Assembly: GCA_001994995.1 (NCBI GenBank)
Contig: MDJM01000083.1
Location: 1-57,269 of the forward strand
Direction: 5' to 3'
DNA: 57,269 bases
DNA from: Candidatus Parepulonipiscium sp. PG-Nuni2H_MBin01
Lineage (GTDB): Bacteria; Bacillota; Clostridia; Lachnospirales; Cellulosilyticaceae
Shown in pieces: positions 1 to 9,050 of this stretch (the stretch's first letter is position 1; each line of letters starts with the position of its first letter). The notes under the pieces are model-generated. The model was not told the origin of the DNA, did not search any database, and saw nothing but the letters and a program-made list of their open reading frames with translations. The position numbers and the translations under genes are program-made.

Positions 1-2560
1 GTGACTGGGCCCTTGGAGAGGAGCGGTCTCTTAATACTTCTCAGTTATTATAACAAAAAGATTTAAAATTAGCTGCTACAACTCTTTTTATTCAAATGTG
101 ACATAGCAACCATGTTTGTCAAACCTCTCCTAAATCTTCATGTAGCATGGCTTGCCTCTCAAGAGGTCTTTTTGTGAAGCACTTTCGTTTCCTACACACT
201 CTGACCTCCTGCACCTTTTCACGTTTGAATCATTGCCGCGTATGTGCTCAACAAGACATTTATTTTGAAAGCCAAACCCGGAAGTCACGCTATCTCGGGC
301 ACAGCCGTTAGCTTGATGCTAGTGAGAAAAGCTCACGATTACTTCTGAAGGACGGAAAGAAACACAGTCACTGCTCGGAACACTTTTTCATCTTTTGAAC
401 CGTCTCAGCAGGATAAGATATATATTAGCAGGTAAGATGTGAGCTGTGTATCTGCGGCTGGATGTTAGCCTCGCTGTTTTATGGCCTATTGTCGTTTCAG
501 GCCGTATTGCTGGCGTACAAGCTGAGCTGCTCTCTTTTCACAGGGATACATCACGTATGGCGCTCTTTACTTCGAAACGGTTTGCGAAGACCCGCGCCTG
601 TCATGATAATTTCCCACATTTAAAGGGAAATAATCGCAGTTATTCGTGTTCGAGCAGGAACATAATGTCGAAGTGTCATATTTTCCAACCATCGACCTTT
701 ATTTCCTTTCATGAAAAGGCCTTGGGAGAGATTTCGGGGCGTTGAGATGTTCATAGTGAAAAATGTTTTCAGTTACAGCTAGTTTAGTGGAGAAAGAGAC
801 ACACACCCCCTTTAATTCAAAACTTTGCGAGAGCATTTTGAGGCACTTTTTGTGTTTCACTTGTTCTCGACACAAATCGAGCACAACCTCGCCATGTAGC
901 ACAGGATTGGGATATGAGAGCATGAGAGTGAAGAGCACAGGTTGAAATAAAAGATATTTGGTATTATTTACAGGGACAGTATTGTGTGTTTGCACGCTGG
1001 CTCCGCTGCTGAAGCCGCCGCAGTGAAATCCTGGCCCTGCTATCATGGCTGTAATGGCTCTATCAAGGCGTCGCAGCACACTGCTTTTGTGATTTTAAAA
1101 ACACCCACTTTCGTTTGTGGACTATAAAGGACTGGATAGATCGTTTTTTAATCTTCATATTTAATCTGTATGTCGCTCCTCCAGTGCAGTATGGACAACA
1201 TCAAGCAGACTATCTGCAAATGACACATTTGGAGGTTTTGTCTACTCTAGAAGACACACACTGATGGATTTGTAAGCAATCTTGCATGATTTTTAAGAAA
1301 ATGTTGATTAATACAAACATAAAATGTCAAACTTAACATGCAGCTGAAAATGATACAATAAATCATTTAAATCCTGGTAGTGTGTATTTCTTAACTGCTT
1401 ATCATAACATGCTTTGTAGTCTTAAATAGCACATTTCCACCTAATAATTTCTCTTCACAGATTAGGTTGGCTGCTAAACATGTGGTAGATAGAATATTGA
1501 GGCAGACTGCATGTAAAATGGGAAACGTGTTGCAACATTTGCACAGAAACTACCATGTTGGGCAGGTCTGTAATTAAAAGAAGCCCCAATGTTTTAAGAT
1601 AAACTGTGTTGCATCAGATCTGATCCTGCAGGTTCAGTATCCCGCTGATGATTCCTCTTCCTGTTCCTTGTTAATCTGATTCGGATCTGGGATGACTGAT
1701 GGGGATCGTTGTTGTGTTGTGGCTGGTTTTGTCTGCAACTGCGATGTTCTCTGATGAAATATGTGACCCGCCACGAAAACAGGCAGGATCTTACAAAATA
1801 CTGGGATTGATCGGCGAATATTAGCATACACTTATTCTATACCACCACTGGCGATTAGAAACTCTCCATAACTCACTTTACCAGAGCTGACAAAGTGTCC
1901 CGAGAGGCTGATGTGTAAAGGACACAAGCTTTTCTTATGAGACTTTCATGGTTCTAATCTGGAGTTACTTGCCATCGTAGTTGAGTCAAAAGTTTTGTTT
2001 CCAGCTGTTTCTGGGAAGGAGTTTCAAATGGCTCTTTTCCACGAGGTTTTATTCATTATTTCACAATAGTCAGATTTAGTTGGTGAAATACACATTACCA
2101 GGATTTTCAGGACACAGTTTCCTCTTTGGCAACTGAATCATTAAGGGACACCTTTACTACACAGATTTGCACATGTTTACACCTTGTTATCAACCCATTA
2201 ATAAAGAAAAAGCTCAAACCCTGCTGTCTTGTTACATTACTGCTAATATGTTGGGCTGTTATTGTCATCACATTTGTTTTTATCCGCATCAGCAAGGACT
2301 CTGGGCATCATCTACATACTGTATACATTTAAAAGACTTAAAAGATCCAGTTTGAATCAGATATGAGCTGTGATTGAGGGCTGCATGATGGATGCATTAA
2401 TTTAATACATGAGCTGTTGTGCTGATATCATAGAGGACATAGCAAGGCAGTGATGCTTTGTAACTGCCTCTGAGGATCTCTCAGCATGTAAAATGTAAAG
2501 TTATCTTGTCATTTTCTTCCAACAAATTAAGTTGATATATACATTTTTTTTTTTCATCAG
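1..2560. other. Vertebrate (fish) non-coding DNA upstream of phf6
   Basis: This stretch has no bacterial-style gene: no long open frame follows a ribosome binding site, and stops are frequent in all six frames. It carries poly-T and poly-A runs and lies directly upstream of two recognisable vertebrate phf6 coding exons, so it is read as promoter, non-coding first exon and first intron of that gene. The short open frames here are chance. No transposon, tRNA or other RNA gene could be recognised. Confidence 0.75.
300..431 (+). other. phf6: Possible non-coding first exon of fish phf6
   Basis: A consensus splice donor, CAG followed by GTAAGA, sits at 429-437 with the cut after 431. The known vertebrate phf6 gene begins with a non-coding exon followed by an intron before the exon holding the start codon, which fits. 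The left edge given is arbitrary because no transcription start can be read. The spliced message would join 431 to 2561. Confidence 0.3.
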
Positions 2561-2590
2561 AACTGTTGGCAAATAATAAAGCTGTCAGTC

Positions 2591-2722
2591 ATGTCAGGAC
2601 AGAGGAAAGGAGCCGCAGCACGACTGCCTAAATGTGCCTTCTGCAGAACCAACCGGGACAAGGAGTGTGGGCAGCTGCTAGTGTCCGACAGCCAGAAGGT
2701 GGCAGCCCACCATAAGTGCATG
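2591..2722 (+). CDS. phf6: Fish phf6, first coding exon (PHD finger protein 6)
   Basis: The exon is flanked by a poly-T tract plus CAG acceptor ending at 2560 and a GT donor at 2723. After 30 bases of 5' UTR the ATG opens 44 codons whose core, CGQLL...[10 protein letters not shown], is the start of the first atypical zinc-finger domain of PHF6, with the Cys and His metal ligands in CAFC and HHKC. The coding part ends exactly after KCM, where the human exon also ends from memory. PHF6 is a vertebrate nuclear/nucleolar chromatin protein with no bacterial homologue, so this is host DNA. The bacterial expression signals seen later in the window are absent. Confidence 0.9.
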
Positions 2723-3327
2723 GTGAGGAGAGCACATTGTTCTCAAACAGCCTGTGATCCTTCAGGCATTTCTGCAAACCCTGTCACATATGTATATGCT
2801 TGAACATATGTTAACAGTTTAGAAAAAAGAAAGGGGGGAAAAAAAAAACTTGTGGATTTTTCTATGTTGTTGTTGTTTTATTTAGAAAACATCTGCATTT
2901 GATAAAACAAAAAAAAAAAAAGAAAAACTATGAAAACCAGACACAATAAATTGGTTTATCAGGAAAAAAAAAGACATTTTTCTCCCCTAAATTATCTTGA
3001 ATTGCTCCAATTTGTCGTTCGTCACCAGGGTGATCCTGACCTTAATGTTCAGAAAACACAGCTCTACTTCCTCTCACACGCCAATAAAAAAATTAGGACT
3101 AAATAAAAAGGAAAAATCAGGATTGTATTCTAAGGGTATATCACTGTGAAATCAGCGTTGTTGCTAGTGGAAAAACGTGAAATCTACGTTAACCTCTACA
3201 GTGAAGTGGAAAATGGTGCATCAGCAGTAGTCAAGGAAAACAAAAATGAAGATATTGCACTCATTATCATCGTTATGTCGGAAGACTGCACACACCAATG
3301 CATGCCCTGTCTGAATGTCCTCTGCAG
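2723..3327 (+). other. phf6 intron
   Basis: The segment begins GTGAGG and ends with a pyrimidine-containing CTCTGCAG acceptor at 3320-3327. It contains several A and T homopolymer runs and no plausible gene. Its borders are fixed by the protein match of the two flanking exons. Confidence 0.85.
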
Positions 3328-3417
3328 CTCTTCTCCTCGGCCCTGGTCACATCTCACTCAGACAGTGAAAACATTGGAGGATTTTCAATTGAGGATGTGA
3401 AAAAGGAGATCAAGAGG
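3328..3417 (+). CDS. phf6: Fish phf6, second coding exon, truncated at the chimeric junction
   Basis: Thirty codons read [18 protein letters not shown] and then [12 protein letters not shown], matching vertebrate PHF6 directly after KCM. In PHF6 the next residues are GTKL; here the reading changes at 3418 to bacterial collagen-like sequence. The human exon has 34 codons (from memory), so four codons and the donor site are missing. The last fish bases, AGG for Arg, differ by one base from the GGG of the bacterial repeat, which puts the switch at about 3415-3418. This is an artefactual end of the gene, not a natural truncation. Confidence 0.9.
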
Positions 3418-5132
3418 ATCAAGGTATTCAAGGAGAGCAAGGTATTCAAGGGGAAAAAGGAGAGCAAGGGGATCAAGGTATTCAAGGAGAGCAAGGAGAA
3501 CCAGGTCCTAAAGGAGATCAAGGGGATCAAGGTATTCAAGGTCCAGAAGGTCCAGAAGGTCCAGAAGGTCCAATGGGTCCAGAAGGTCCAATGGGTCCAG
3601 AAGGTATTCAAGGAGAGCAAGGACTTCAAGGTGAAAAAGGAGATCAAGGGGATCAAGGTATTCAAGGTCCAGAAGGTCCAATGGGTCCAGAAGGTCCAGA
3701 AGGTCCAGAAGGCCCAGAAGGTCCAGAAGGTCCAAAAGGTCCAAGAGGTCCAAGAGGTCCTCAAGGTGAAATGGGTCCTCAAGGCGAAATGGGTCCAGCA
3801 GGTCCACAAGGGTGCGAAGGTCCAGAAGGTCCACAAGGCCCAGAAGGTCCAGAAGGCCCAGAAGGTCCAGAGGGCCCTCAAGGCGAAATGGGTCCAGCAG
3901 GTCCAACAGGAGCTACAGGAGCTACAGGTGCTACAGGAGCAACAGGCCCAATGGGTCCAGAAGGCCCAGAAGGCCCAGAAGGTCCAGAAGGCCCAGAAGG
4001 TCCAGAAGGCCCAGAAGGTCCAATGGGTCCAGAAGGTCCAATGGGTCCACAAGGTCCAGCAGGTGCAGTAGGTGCAACAGGTGCTACAGGCGCAACTGGC
4101 GCAACTGGCCCAATGGGTCCTCAAGGTCCAATGGGACCACAAGGTCCAGCAGGTGCAGTAGGTGCAACAGGTGCTACAGGTGCTACAGGTGCTGAAGGCC
4201 CAGAAGGCCCAGAAGGTCCAGAAGGTCCAGAAGGTCCAGAAGGTCCAATGGGTCCAGCAGGTCCAACAGGAGCTACAGGAGCTACAGGAGCTACAGGTGC
4301 TACAGGCGCAACTGGCGCAACAGGCCCAATGGGCCCAATGGGTCCAGAAGGCCCAGAAGGCCCAGAAGGTCCAATGGGTCCAGCAGGTCCAACAGGAGCT
4401 ACAGGAGCTACAGGCGCAACAGGTGCAACTGGCCCAATGGGTCCAGAAGGTCCAATGGGTCCTCAAGGTCCAGCAGGTGAAAATGGTACTTCAGACACAT
4501 TAGGCTCTGGAAATACAATTATCTATGCTCAAATGATGAATATGCTATTTATATCAATCTCATCATTACAAATCTCAATTGGAGGACCTTACGATAATTT
4601 CGACTCAATTCCTAATATTGAAAACGTAGTAATAAACCTTTATACTAAAGTAGAAAACCTTTGCGAAGGCGAAACTTTCTATGAAAATGTAATCATTCCT
4701 GACCAAACAGGTATGCCACTTGGATTATATAAAGCAGTTGTTAATGCTACTACAAATCCAACTGTAAAAATCCTATCTATTGGCGATGTGCTTGGTGTAT
4801 TTGCTAAAGCAGATTCTGAAATCGGCCAAAAAATTCATAGAAGCGTACTACCATCTGCTTATGAAGGCGCTGAAGCAGTAGGCTCTTCAAACTGGTACGA
4901 ATTTTTAGTAAGGCATATGTCAGATAACAGAGACCCTAAACTAAGCCTAACATTATACAGCTACAACGGGCAAGCAAAATTCCGCGACGCAGAATTAATA
5001 GGATTAACAAACTCATTCCTAAGAGTAAGAATAACTGGAGCTAACAACGTAGTAGAAATAGGAACAATTGCTCTTAACGAAATTGCAAGTGTAGAATATT
5101 CTTACGAACCTAAAACAAAAAAGCGTAAATAA
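3418..5132 (+). CDS. Collagen-like Gly-X-Y repeat protein with C-terminal globular domain (5' end lost)
   Basis: Bacterial collagen-like protein, about 571 codons present; the true start, signal and any N-terminal domain are missing because the upstream DNA is fish. From 3418 to about 4480 nearly every third residue is Gly, in cassettes [18 protein letters not shown] and GATGAT. The rest is a roughly 210-residue non-repetitive domain, beginning near TSDTLGSGN and ending KTKKRK, that I do not recognise. Known relatives are trimeric surface or exosporium filaments, so a cell- or spore-surface role is likely. All frames across the repeat stay open because the DNA repeat lacks stops; the frame given is supported by Gly-X-Y and by the unique tail. 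The repeat number may be wrong in a short-read assembly. Confidence 0.85.
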
Positions 5133-5144
5133 CAATTGAAAACA

Positions 5145-5187
5145 CTAAGGCTTTAGGGAAAATTTTTCCTTAAAGCCTTTTTTTGTT
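5145..5187 (+). terminator. Rho-independent terminator after the collagen-like gene
   Basis: Inverted arms AAGGCTTTAGGGA and TTCCTTAAAGCCTT form a strong hairpin followed by seven Ts, 13 bases after the stop codon. Confidence 0.85.
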
Positions 5188-5233
5188 ATTAATCAAAGTT
5201 ACACATTTTCGCATACTGCTCTATATTATTGGA

Positions 5234-5262
5234 TTGACATACAACAATTCACTAGGTATAAT
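5234..5262 (+). promoter_or_regulatory. Sigma-A promoter of the AEC permease
   Basis: TTGACA at 5234-5239 and TATAAT at 5257-5262 with a 17-base spacer: a perfect consensus promoter. The AAGGAGG ribosome binding site lies at 5281-5287. Confidence 0.85.
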
Positions 5263-5291
5263 AATTATATACAAAATTCAAAGGAGGCTAT

Positions 5292-6230
5292 ATGGATAAT
5301 TTATATTTAGCACTTACTGTAATATTTCCGTTGTTTTGCATGATGAGTTTAGGGTACTTTCTTCAACGCATCAATGTTTTAGACAAACCTTTTGTAAAAA
5401 AATTAAACCTCTTATGTTTTAACGCTTTTTTACCTTTAGTTATTTTTCTTAACATTTATAATAGCGATTTTTATAGCTTATTTTCTCCTAAACTTGTAAT
5501 TTTTGGTATGGCTAGTGTCACTGTCGCTTTTATAGCTTTAATGATTATAGTTCCTAAGTTTGTTGAAGAAGACATTAATAGGGGTGTTGTGATTCAAGGA
5601 ATTTTCCGTAGCAACTTTGTTTTATTTGGTGTTCCTATTGCCATCTCTTTGTATGGCAGCGAAAACGCGGGAACTGCTGCTATTTTAACTGCTTTTATTG
5701 TTCCTCTTTTTAACTTGTATTCAGTTGTCGCACTTAACTTATTTTCTGGTACACAGTTTAGTAAAATAGAACTTGTAAAGAAAATTTGTAAAAACCCTTT
5801 AATCATAGGCGCTATGGTTGCTTTCTTATTCGTTTTCACCGGCTTTAGAATGCCTTCAGTTTTAGAAAGTACTATTGCTGATATTGCGGCTATTGCAACT
5901 CCTCTTGCCTTAATTACACTGGGAGGCAGCTTTCAATTTGGGGATTTAAAAAAGTTTAAAGAACTCCTTACTATATCTGTGTTTGGTAAGCTAGTTATTA
6001 TTCCTGTCATCTTCTTATCTATAGCAATATTGCTAGGTTTTAGGGATGTTGAACTTGCTTCTTTAATGATTATGTTAGCTAGTCCTACAGCAGTTGCATC
6101 CTTTACTATGGCTCAAAGTGTTAACGCTAATGATGAACTAGCAGGACAGATTGTTGTTATGACTTCTTTATTTTCCATCTTTACTATTGTCTGCTGGATT
6201 AGCGTTCTTAAAAATTTTGGATTTATGTAA
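5292..6230 (+). CDS. AEC-family (auxin efflux carrier-like) permease
   Basis: 312 residues, very hydrophobic, with about ten predicted membrane segments. The N-terminal GYFLQRINVLDKPFVKKLN segment followed by LCFNAFLPLVIFLNIY, and the C-terminal LASPTAVASFTMAQSVNAND, are typical of the AEC/malonate permease family of inner-membrane carriers. Bacterial members move organic acids or unknown anions; the substrate cannot be read. The ATG follows AAGGAGG by four bases. A terminator separates it from guanine deaminase, so the two genes are at most partly co-transcribed, although their adjacency may mean a related substrate. Confidence 0.85.
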   Translation: MDNLYLALTVIFPLFCMMSLGYFLQRINVLDKPFVKKLNLLCFNAFLPLVIFLNIYNSDFYSLFSPKLVIFGMASVTVAFIALMIIVPKFVEEDINRGVVIQGIFRSNFVLFGVPIAISLYGSENAGTAAILTAFIVPLFNLYSVVALNLFSGTQFSKIELVKKICKNPLIIGAMVAFLFVFTGFRMPSVLESTIADIAAIATPLALITLGGSFQFGDLKKFKELLTISVFGKLVIIPVIFLSIAILLGFRDVELASLMIMLASPTAVASFTMAQSVNANDELAGQIVVMTSLFSIFTIVCWISVLKNFGFM

Positions 6231-6240
6231 TTACATATTT

Positions 6241-6274
6241 AGCTCAGTTCCTTTTTGGAATTGGGCTTTTTATT
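6241..6274 (+). terminator. Terminator between AEC permease and guanine deaminase
   Basis: AGCTCAGTTCC, a TTTTT loop, GGAATTGGGCT and a T-rich tail make an 11-pair stem, two of the pairs G-U. It lies ten bases after the permease stop and ends seven bases before the next ribosome binding site, so it could also act as an attenuator for the deaminase. Confidence 0.75.
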
Positions 6275-6291
6275 TATATTAAGGAGGAATT

Positions 6292-7536
6292 ATGAACAAA
6301 ATTTTAAAAGGAAATTTTATTTTTACAGATGAAAACCGTAACTTAGTTATTAAACCAAATGCTTATGGTGTTTGTGAAAATGGGCTGTGTCATGGAATTT
6401 TTGACCAAATCCCGATTAGATACTTAACTTATGAAGTGCTAGACTTTGATGACTGTTTAATAATACCTGGCTTATGCGACTTACATTTGCATGCGCCACA
6501 ATACGAGGTTCGCGGTGCTGGTATGGACTGCGAGTTACTAGATTGGCTTAATAAATATATCTTCCCTGTGGAACGTAAATATTCTAACCTACAATATGCT
6601 AAAGTAATGTATAGCCGTTTTGTGTCTGGATTATTGGCTAGCCCTACAAGTCGCGCTGTAATTTTTGGTACCATTTTTAAAGAGTCCACCTTAGAACTTA
6701 TGAAACTTCTAGAACTTTCTGGATTACACACTTTCGTTGGTAAAGTTAATATGGACAGAAATTCTCCTTCCTATTATATGGAGTCTAGCGTTGCTACGTC
6801 TATTTCAGATACTATCGCTTGGCTTGAGCAATGTAATTTTACTAACACTTTACCTATTATTACGCCTAGATTCGTTCCATCTTGTTCGGAAGAGCTTTTG
6901 CACAAGTTAGGAGAGCTACTATTTTCATATAATTTAAACGTACAATCACATTTATGCGAAAATATAAATGAGGTTGATTTAGTTAAACAACTTCATCCTA
7001 ACGAAAATAGTTACAGCGCTATTTACAATAAATATTCGCTATTTGGCTCTATTAATAAATCTATTATGGCTCACTGCGTGTACTGTTCTGATGAAGAAAT
7101 AGAACTTAGTAAAAAAAATAACGTTTTCGTAGCTCATTGCCCTTCTGCGAATATTAACTTGGCCTCAGGTATTGCTCCTATTAGGCTATTTTTGGATAAA
7201 GGTGTAAACGTAGGATTAGGTACTGACATTGGAGCTGGTCACAGTCTTAACTTATTTAACGAGATGGTTTGTGCTATACAGTTATCCAAAATATCTAAGC
7301 TAAAACCCCTCTCTATACAAGATGTATTTTTTATGGCTACTAGAGGCGGCGGCTCCTTCTTCGGTAAAGTTGGCGCTTTTGACCTAAACTTTGACTTTGA
7401 TGCCTTAGTTATTGATGATTCTAATATTAACTTAGATGGCAACTTTAGTCTTTCGCAACGTCTAGAACGCTTAATTTATTTATCAACTGAATGTCAATTA
7501 ATTAGCAAATTTGTTAAAGGCGTAAGATTATTTTAG
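6292..7536 (+). CDS. guaD: Guanine deaminase
   Basis: 414-residue amidohydrolase that would convert guanine to xanthine and ammonia in the cytoplasm. The metal-binding set is complete: H65 and H67 in DLHLHAPQ, H220 in QSHLCEN, H261 in AHCVYCS and D312 in GLGTDIGAG. The sequence FVGKVNMDRNSP is typical of guanine deaminases rather than other amidohydrolases. The ATG has an AAGGAGGA site four bases upstream. It follows an AEC permease after a terminator. No xanthine dehydrogenase or other purine genes occur in the window. The released ammonia suggests a nitrogen-scavenging role alongside the urease operon. Confidence 0.9.
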   Translation: MNKILKGNFIFTDENRNLVIKPNAYGVCENGLCHGIFDQIPIRYLTYEVLDFDDCLIIPGLCDLHLHAPQYEVRGAGMDCELLDWLNKYIFPVERKYSNLQYAKVMYSRFVSGLLASPTSRAVIFGTIFKESTLELMKLLELSGLHTFVGKVNMDRNSPSYYMESSVATSISDTIAWLEQCNFTNTLPIITPRFVPSCSEELLHKLGELLFSYNLNVQSHLCENINEVDLVKQLHPNENSYSAIYNKYSLFGSINKSIMAHCVYCSDEEIELSKKNNVFVAHCPSANINLASGIAPIRLFLDKGVNVGLGTDIGAGHSLNLFNEMVCAIQLSKISKLKPLSIQDVFFMATRGGGSFFGKVGAFDLNFDFDALVIDDSNINLDGNFSLSQRLERLIYLSTECQLISKFVKGVRLF

Positions 7537-7639
7537 TGCATGGCTAAAATTTATTAACTTTATTCTAGTAGTTCCAACATATTAATTGTATATATTTACT
7601 TTTGTCTTATAAAGCTTCTACCTTATTTTTAGCTAGTAG

Positions 7640-7668
7640 TTGACGAATTGCCTATAATAGGGTATTCT
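7640..7668 (+). promoter_or_regulatory. Probable promoter of the MYG1-family gene
   Basis: TTGACG at 7640-7645, a 17-base spacer, then TATTCT at 7663-7668. A TATAAT at 7653 also lies here but lacks a -35 box at the right distance. Confidence 0.45.
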
Positions 7669-7707
7669 TTTAAGTAAGAAACAATTTTTTGGAAGGAGAC
7701 CCTCGCG

Positions 7708-8601
7708 ATGCTAAATGATATAAAGACAATGGCAGTTCATAGTGGCTCGTTTCATGCGGATGATGTTTTTTGTGTAGCAATGATGCAGAGCATAGTGGAT
7801 GATTTGGAAATTATTAGAACGCGCGATGAAGATATTTTAAAAAAATGCGATATTGTTGCTGATGTTGGTGGCGGTAAATACGACCATCATGATTTAAACA
7901 AACGTCTTAGACCTGATGGCATTCCATATTGTGCTTTCGGTCTATTATGGCAAGATTACGGCAACGACTATATTAGAAAAAATTTCAGCTTTCTTTGTGA
8001 AGATAAAGTACAGGATATTGTTGATAAAATCGCAGTTAATTTTATAACTGAACTAGATGCAAATGATAATGGTGTAGATATTATTAAGTGTGATTATCCT
8101 ATTATGACTCTATCTAAAATTATTGATACGTTTGCTCCTCATGGTAGTTACGATATTGATAAATACTTTTTTAAGGCGGTAGATTTTGCTACCCATCTGC
8201 TTAACGTTGTTGTTTCAAAAGAAGTTAGGTATTACGATGATTTAGAATATATTCAAGATTTATTACGCTCTCAAGACACTTCTTGTGGCTACTTAGTTTT
8301 GGATAAACGGATTAGTTGGAAAGAGCCGTTACTATTATGTGATACTAATAAGGCTATAAAGTTCGTGGTGTATGAGGATTTAAGTCAAAAGTGGATGGTT
8401 CAAAACGTTCCTATTGTGTTAGGGGAGTTTCATGCAAGAGCTTATTTACCTAAAAGCTGGGCGGGGCTTAGTCAGCAAGAGCTAGATGTGGTTACTGGAA
8501 TAGATGGCTGTATTTTTTGCCATCCAGCTCGGTTCTTATGTGGAAACTCAACTAAAGAAGGTGCTATTAAACTGGCTAAGCTAGCCTTAGCTCAATGCTA
8601 A
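7708..8601 (+). CDS. MYG1-family (UPF0160) DHH-like hydrolase
   Basis: 297 residues. The N-terminus VHSGSFHADDVFCVAMM and the motif VADVGGGKYDHH place it in the MYG1 family, which carries DHH-like metal-binding His and Asp residues; the eukaryotic member has been described as a 3'-5' RNA exonuclease. A nuclease or phosphoesterase role here is inferred from that family. Full length for the family. The ribosome binding site GGAAGGAG lies about ten bases before the ATG. It is followed after 36 bases by the DtxR-type regulator and probably shares its transcript. Confidence 0.85.
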   Translation: MLNDIKTMAVHSGSFHADDVFCVAMMQSIVDDLEIIRTRDEDILKKCDIVADVGGGKYDHHDLNKRLRPDGIPYCAFGLLWQDYGNDYIRKNFSFLCEDKVQDIVDKIAVNFITELDANDNGVDIIKCDYPIMTLSKIIDTFAPHGSYDIDKYFFKAVDFATHLLNVVVSKEVRYYDDLEYIQDLLRSQDTSCGYLVLDKRISWKEPLLLCDTNKAIKFVVYEDLSQKWMVQNVPIVLGEFHARAYLPKSWAGLSQQELDVVTGIDGCIFCHPARFLCGNSTKEGAIKLAKLALAQC

Positions 8602-8637
8602 TATTAGAAAAAATTTAATTTAGAATTTGGAGGATTT

Positions 8638-9003
8638 ATGAAAATACAAGAATCAGCAGAAAATTATTTAGAAATGATATTAATGTTAACTAATCGATTG
8701 GGGCAAGTTCGTTCCATTGATATTGCTAATGAAATGAACTTTTCTAAACCAAGTGTAAGCATTGCCATGAAAAATCTTCGTACTAATGGATATGTTGATG
8801 TTGATAATAAAGGTCATATTAAACTTACCGAAAAAGGCCTTTCGATTGCTAATAGTGTTTATGAGCGGCATAAGTTACTATCGCAATTTTTAGTTCACAT
8901 TGGGGTGAATGAGGAAACTGCAAAAAAAGATGCTTGCAAGATGGAGCATGATTTAAGTGATGAGTCGCTTATTAAATTAAGGGAATTTATGGCTGATAAA
9001 TAG
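8638..9003 (+). CDS. DtxR/MntR-family metal-dependent transcriptional regulator
   Basis: 121 residues. An N-terminal winged helix (RSIDIANEMNFSKPSVSIAMKNL, then a wing ending in HIKLTEKG) is followed by the dimerisation helices with HKLLSQFL and KMEHDLSDE, typical of iron or manganese responsive DtxR/MntR proteins. It lacks the C-terminal SH3-like domain and is thus the short MntR-like form. The effector is probably Mn(II) or Fe(II); its targets cannot be told. No metal transporter is adjacent. GGAGG is four bases before the ATG. Confidence 0.85.
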   Translation: MKIQESAENYLEMILMLTNRLGQVRSIDIANEMNFSKPSVSIAMKNLRTNGYVDVDNKGHIKLTEKGLSIANSVYERHKLLSQFLVHIGVNEETAKKDACKMEHDLSDESLIKLREFMADK

Positions 9004-9006
9004 AAA

Positions 9007-9034
9007 AAACTCTGCAATTTAGCAGAGTTTTTTT
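9007..9034. terminator. Bidirectional terminator
   Basis: AACTCTGC and GCAGAGTT arms around AATTTA, flanked by A and T tracts, between converging genes. It can end the DtxR-type gene and the reverse-strand ABC operon. Confidence 0.85.
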
Positions 9035-9050
9035 GTCGTCCCACGCTTTA

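Noticed and set aside
446-2355. Short open frames in the first 2.5 kb as genes
   Set aside because: The region is vertebrate non-coding DNA; none has a ribosome binding site, a known domain or supported splicing.
3354-4466. Long antisense and off-frame open frames across the collagen repeat (for example 3354-4466 reverse, 3298-4071 forward)
   Set aside because: They exist only because the repeat DNA lacks stop codons in all frames; their translations are low-complexity (W, T, C or V, Q repeats) and have no start signals. The Gly-X-Y frame alone continues into a unique domain.
3397-5132. Natural horizontal transfer or fusion of fish phf6 with a bacterial gene
   Set aside because: The join falls in a short identical string within repeats, destroys an exon, and leaves fish intron and splice signals upstream; assembly or library chimera explains it better.
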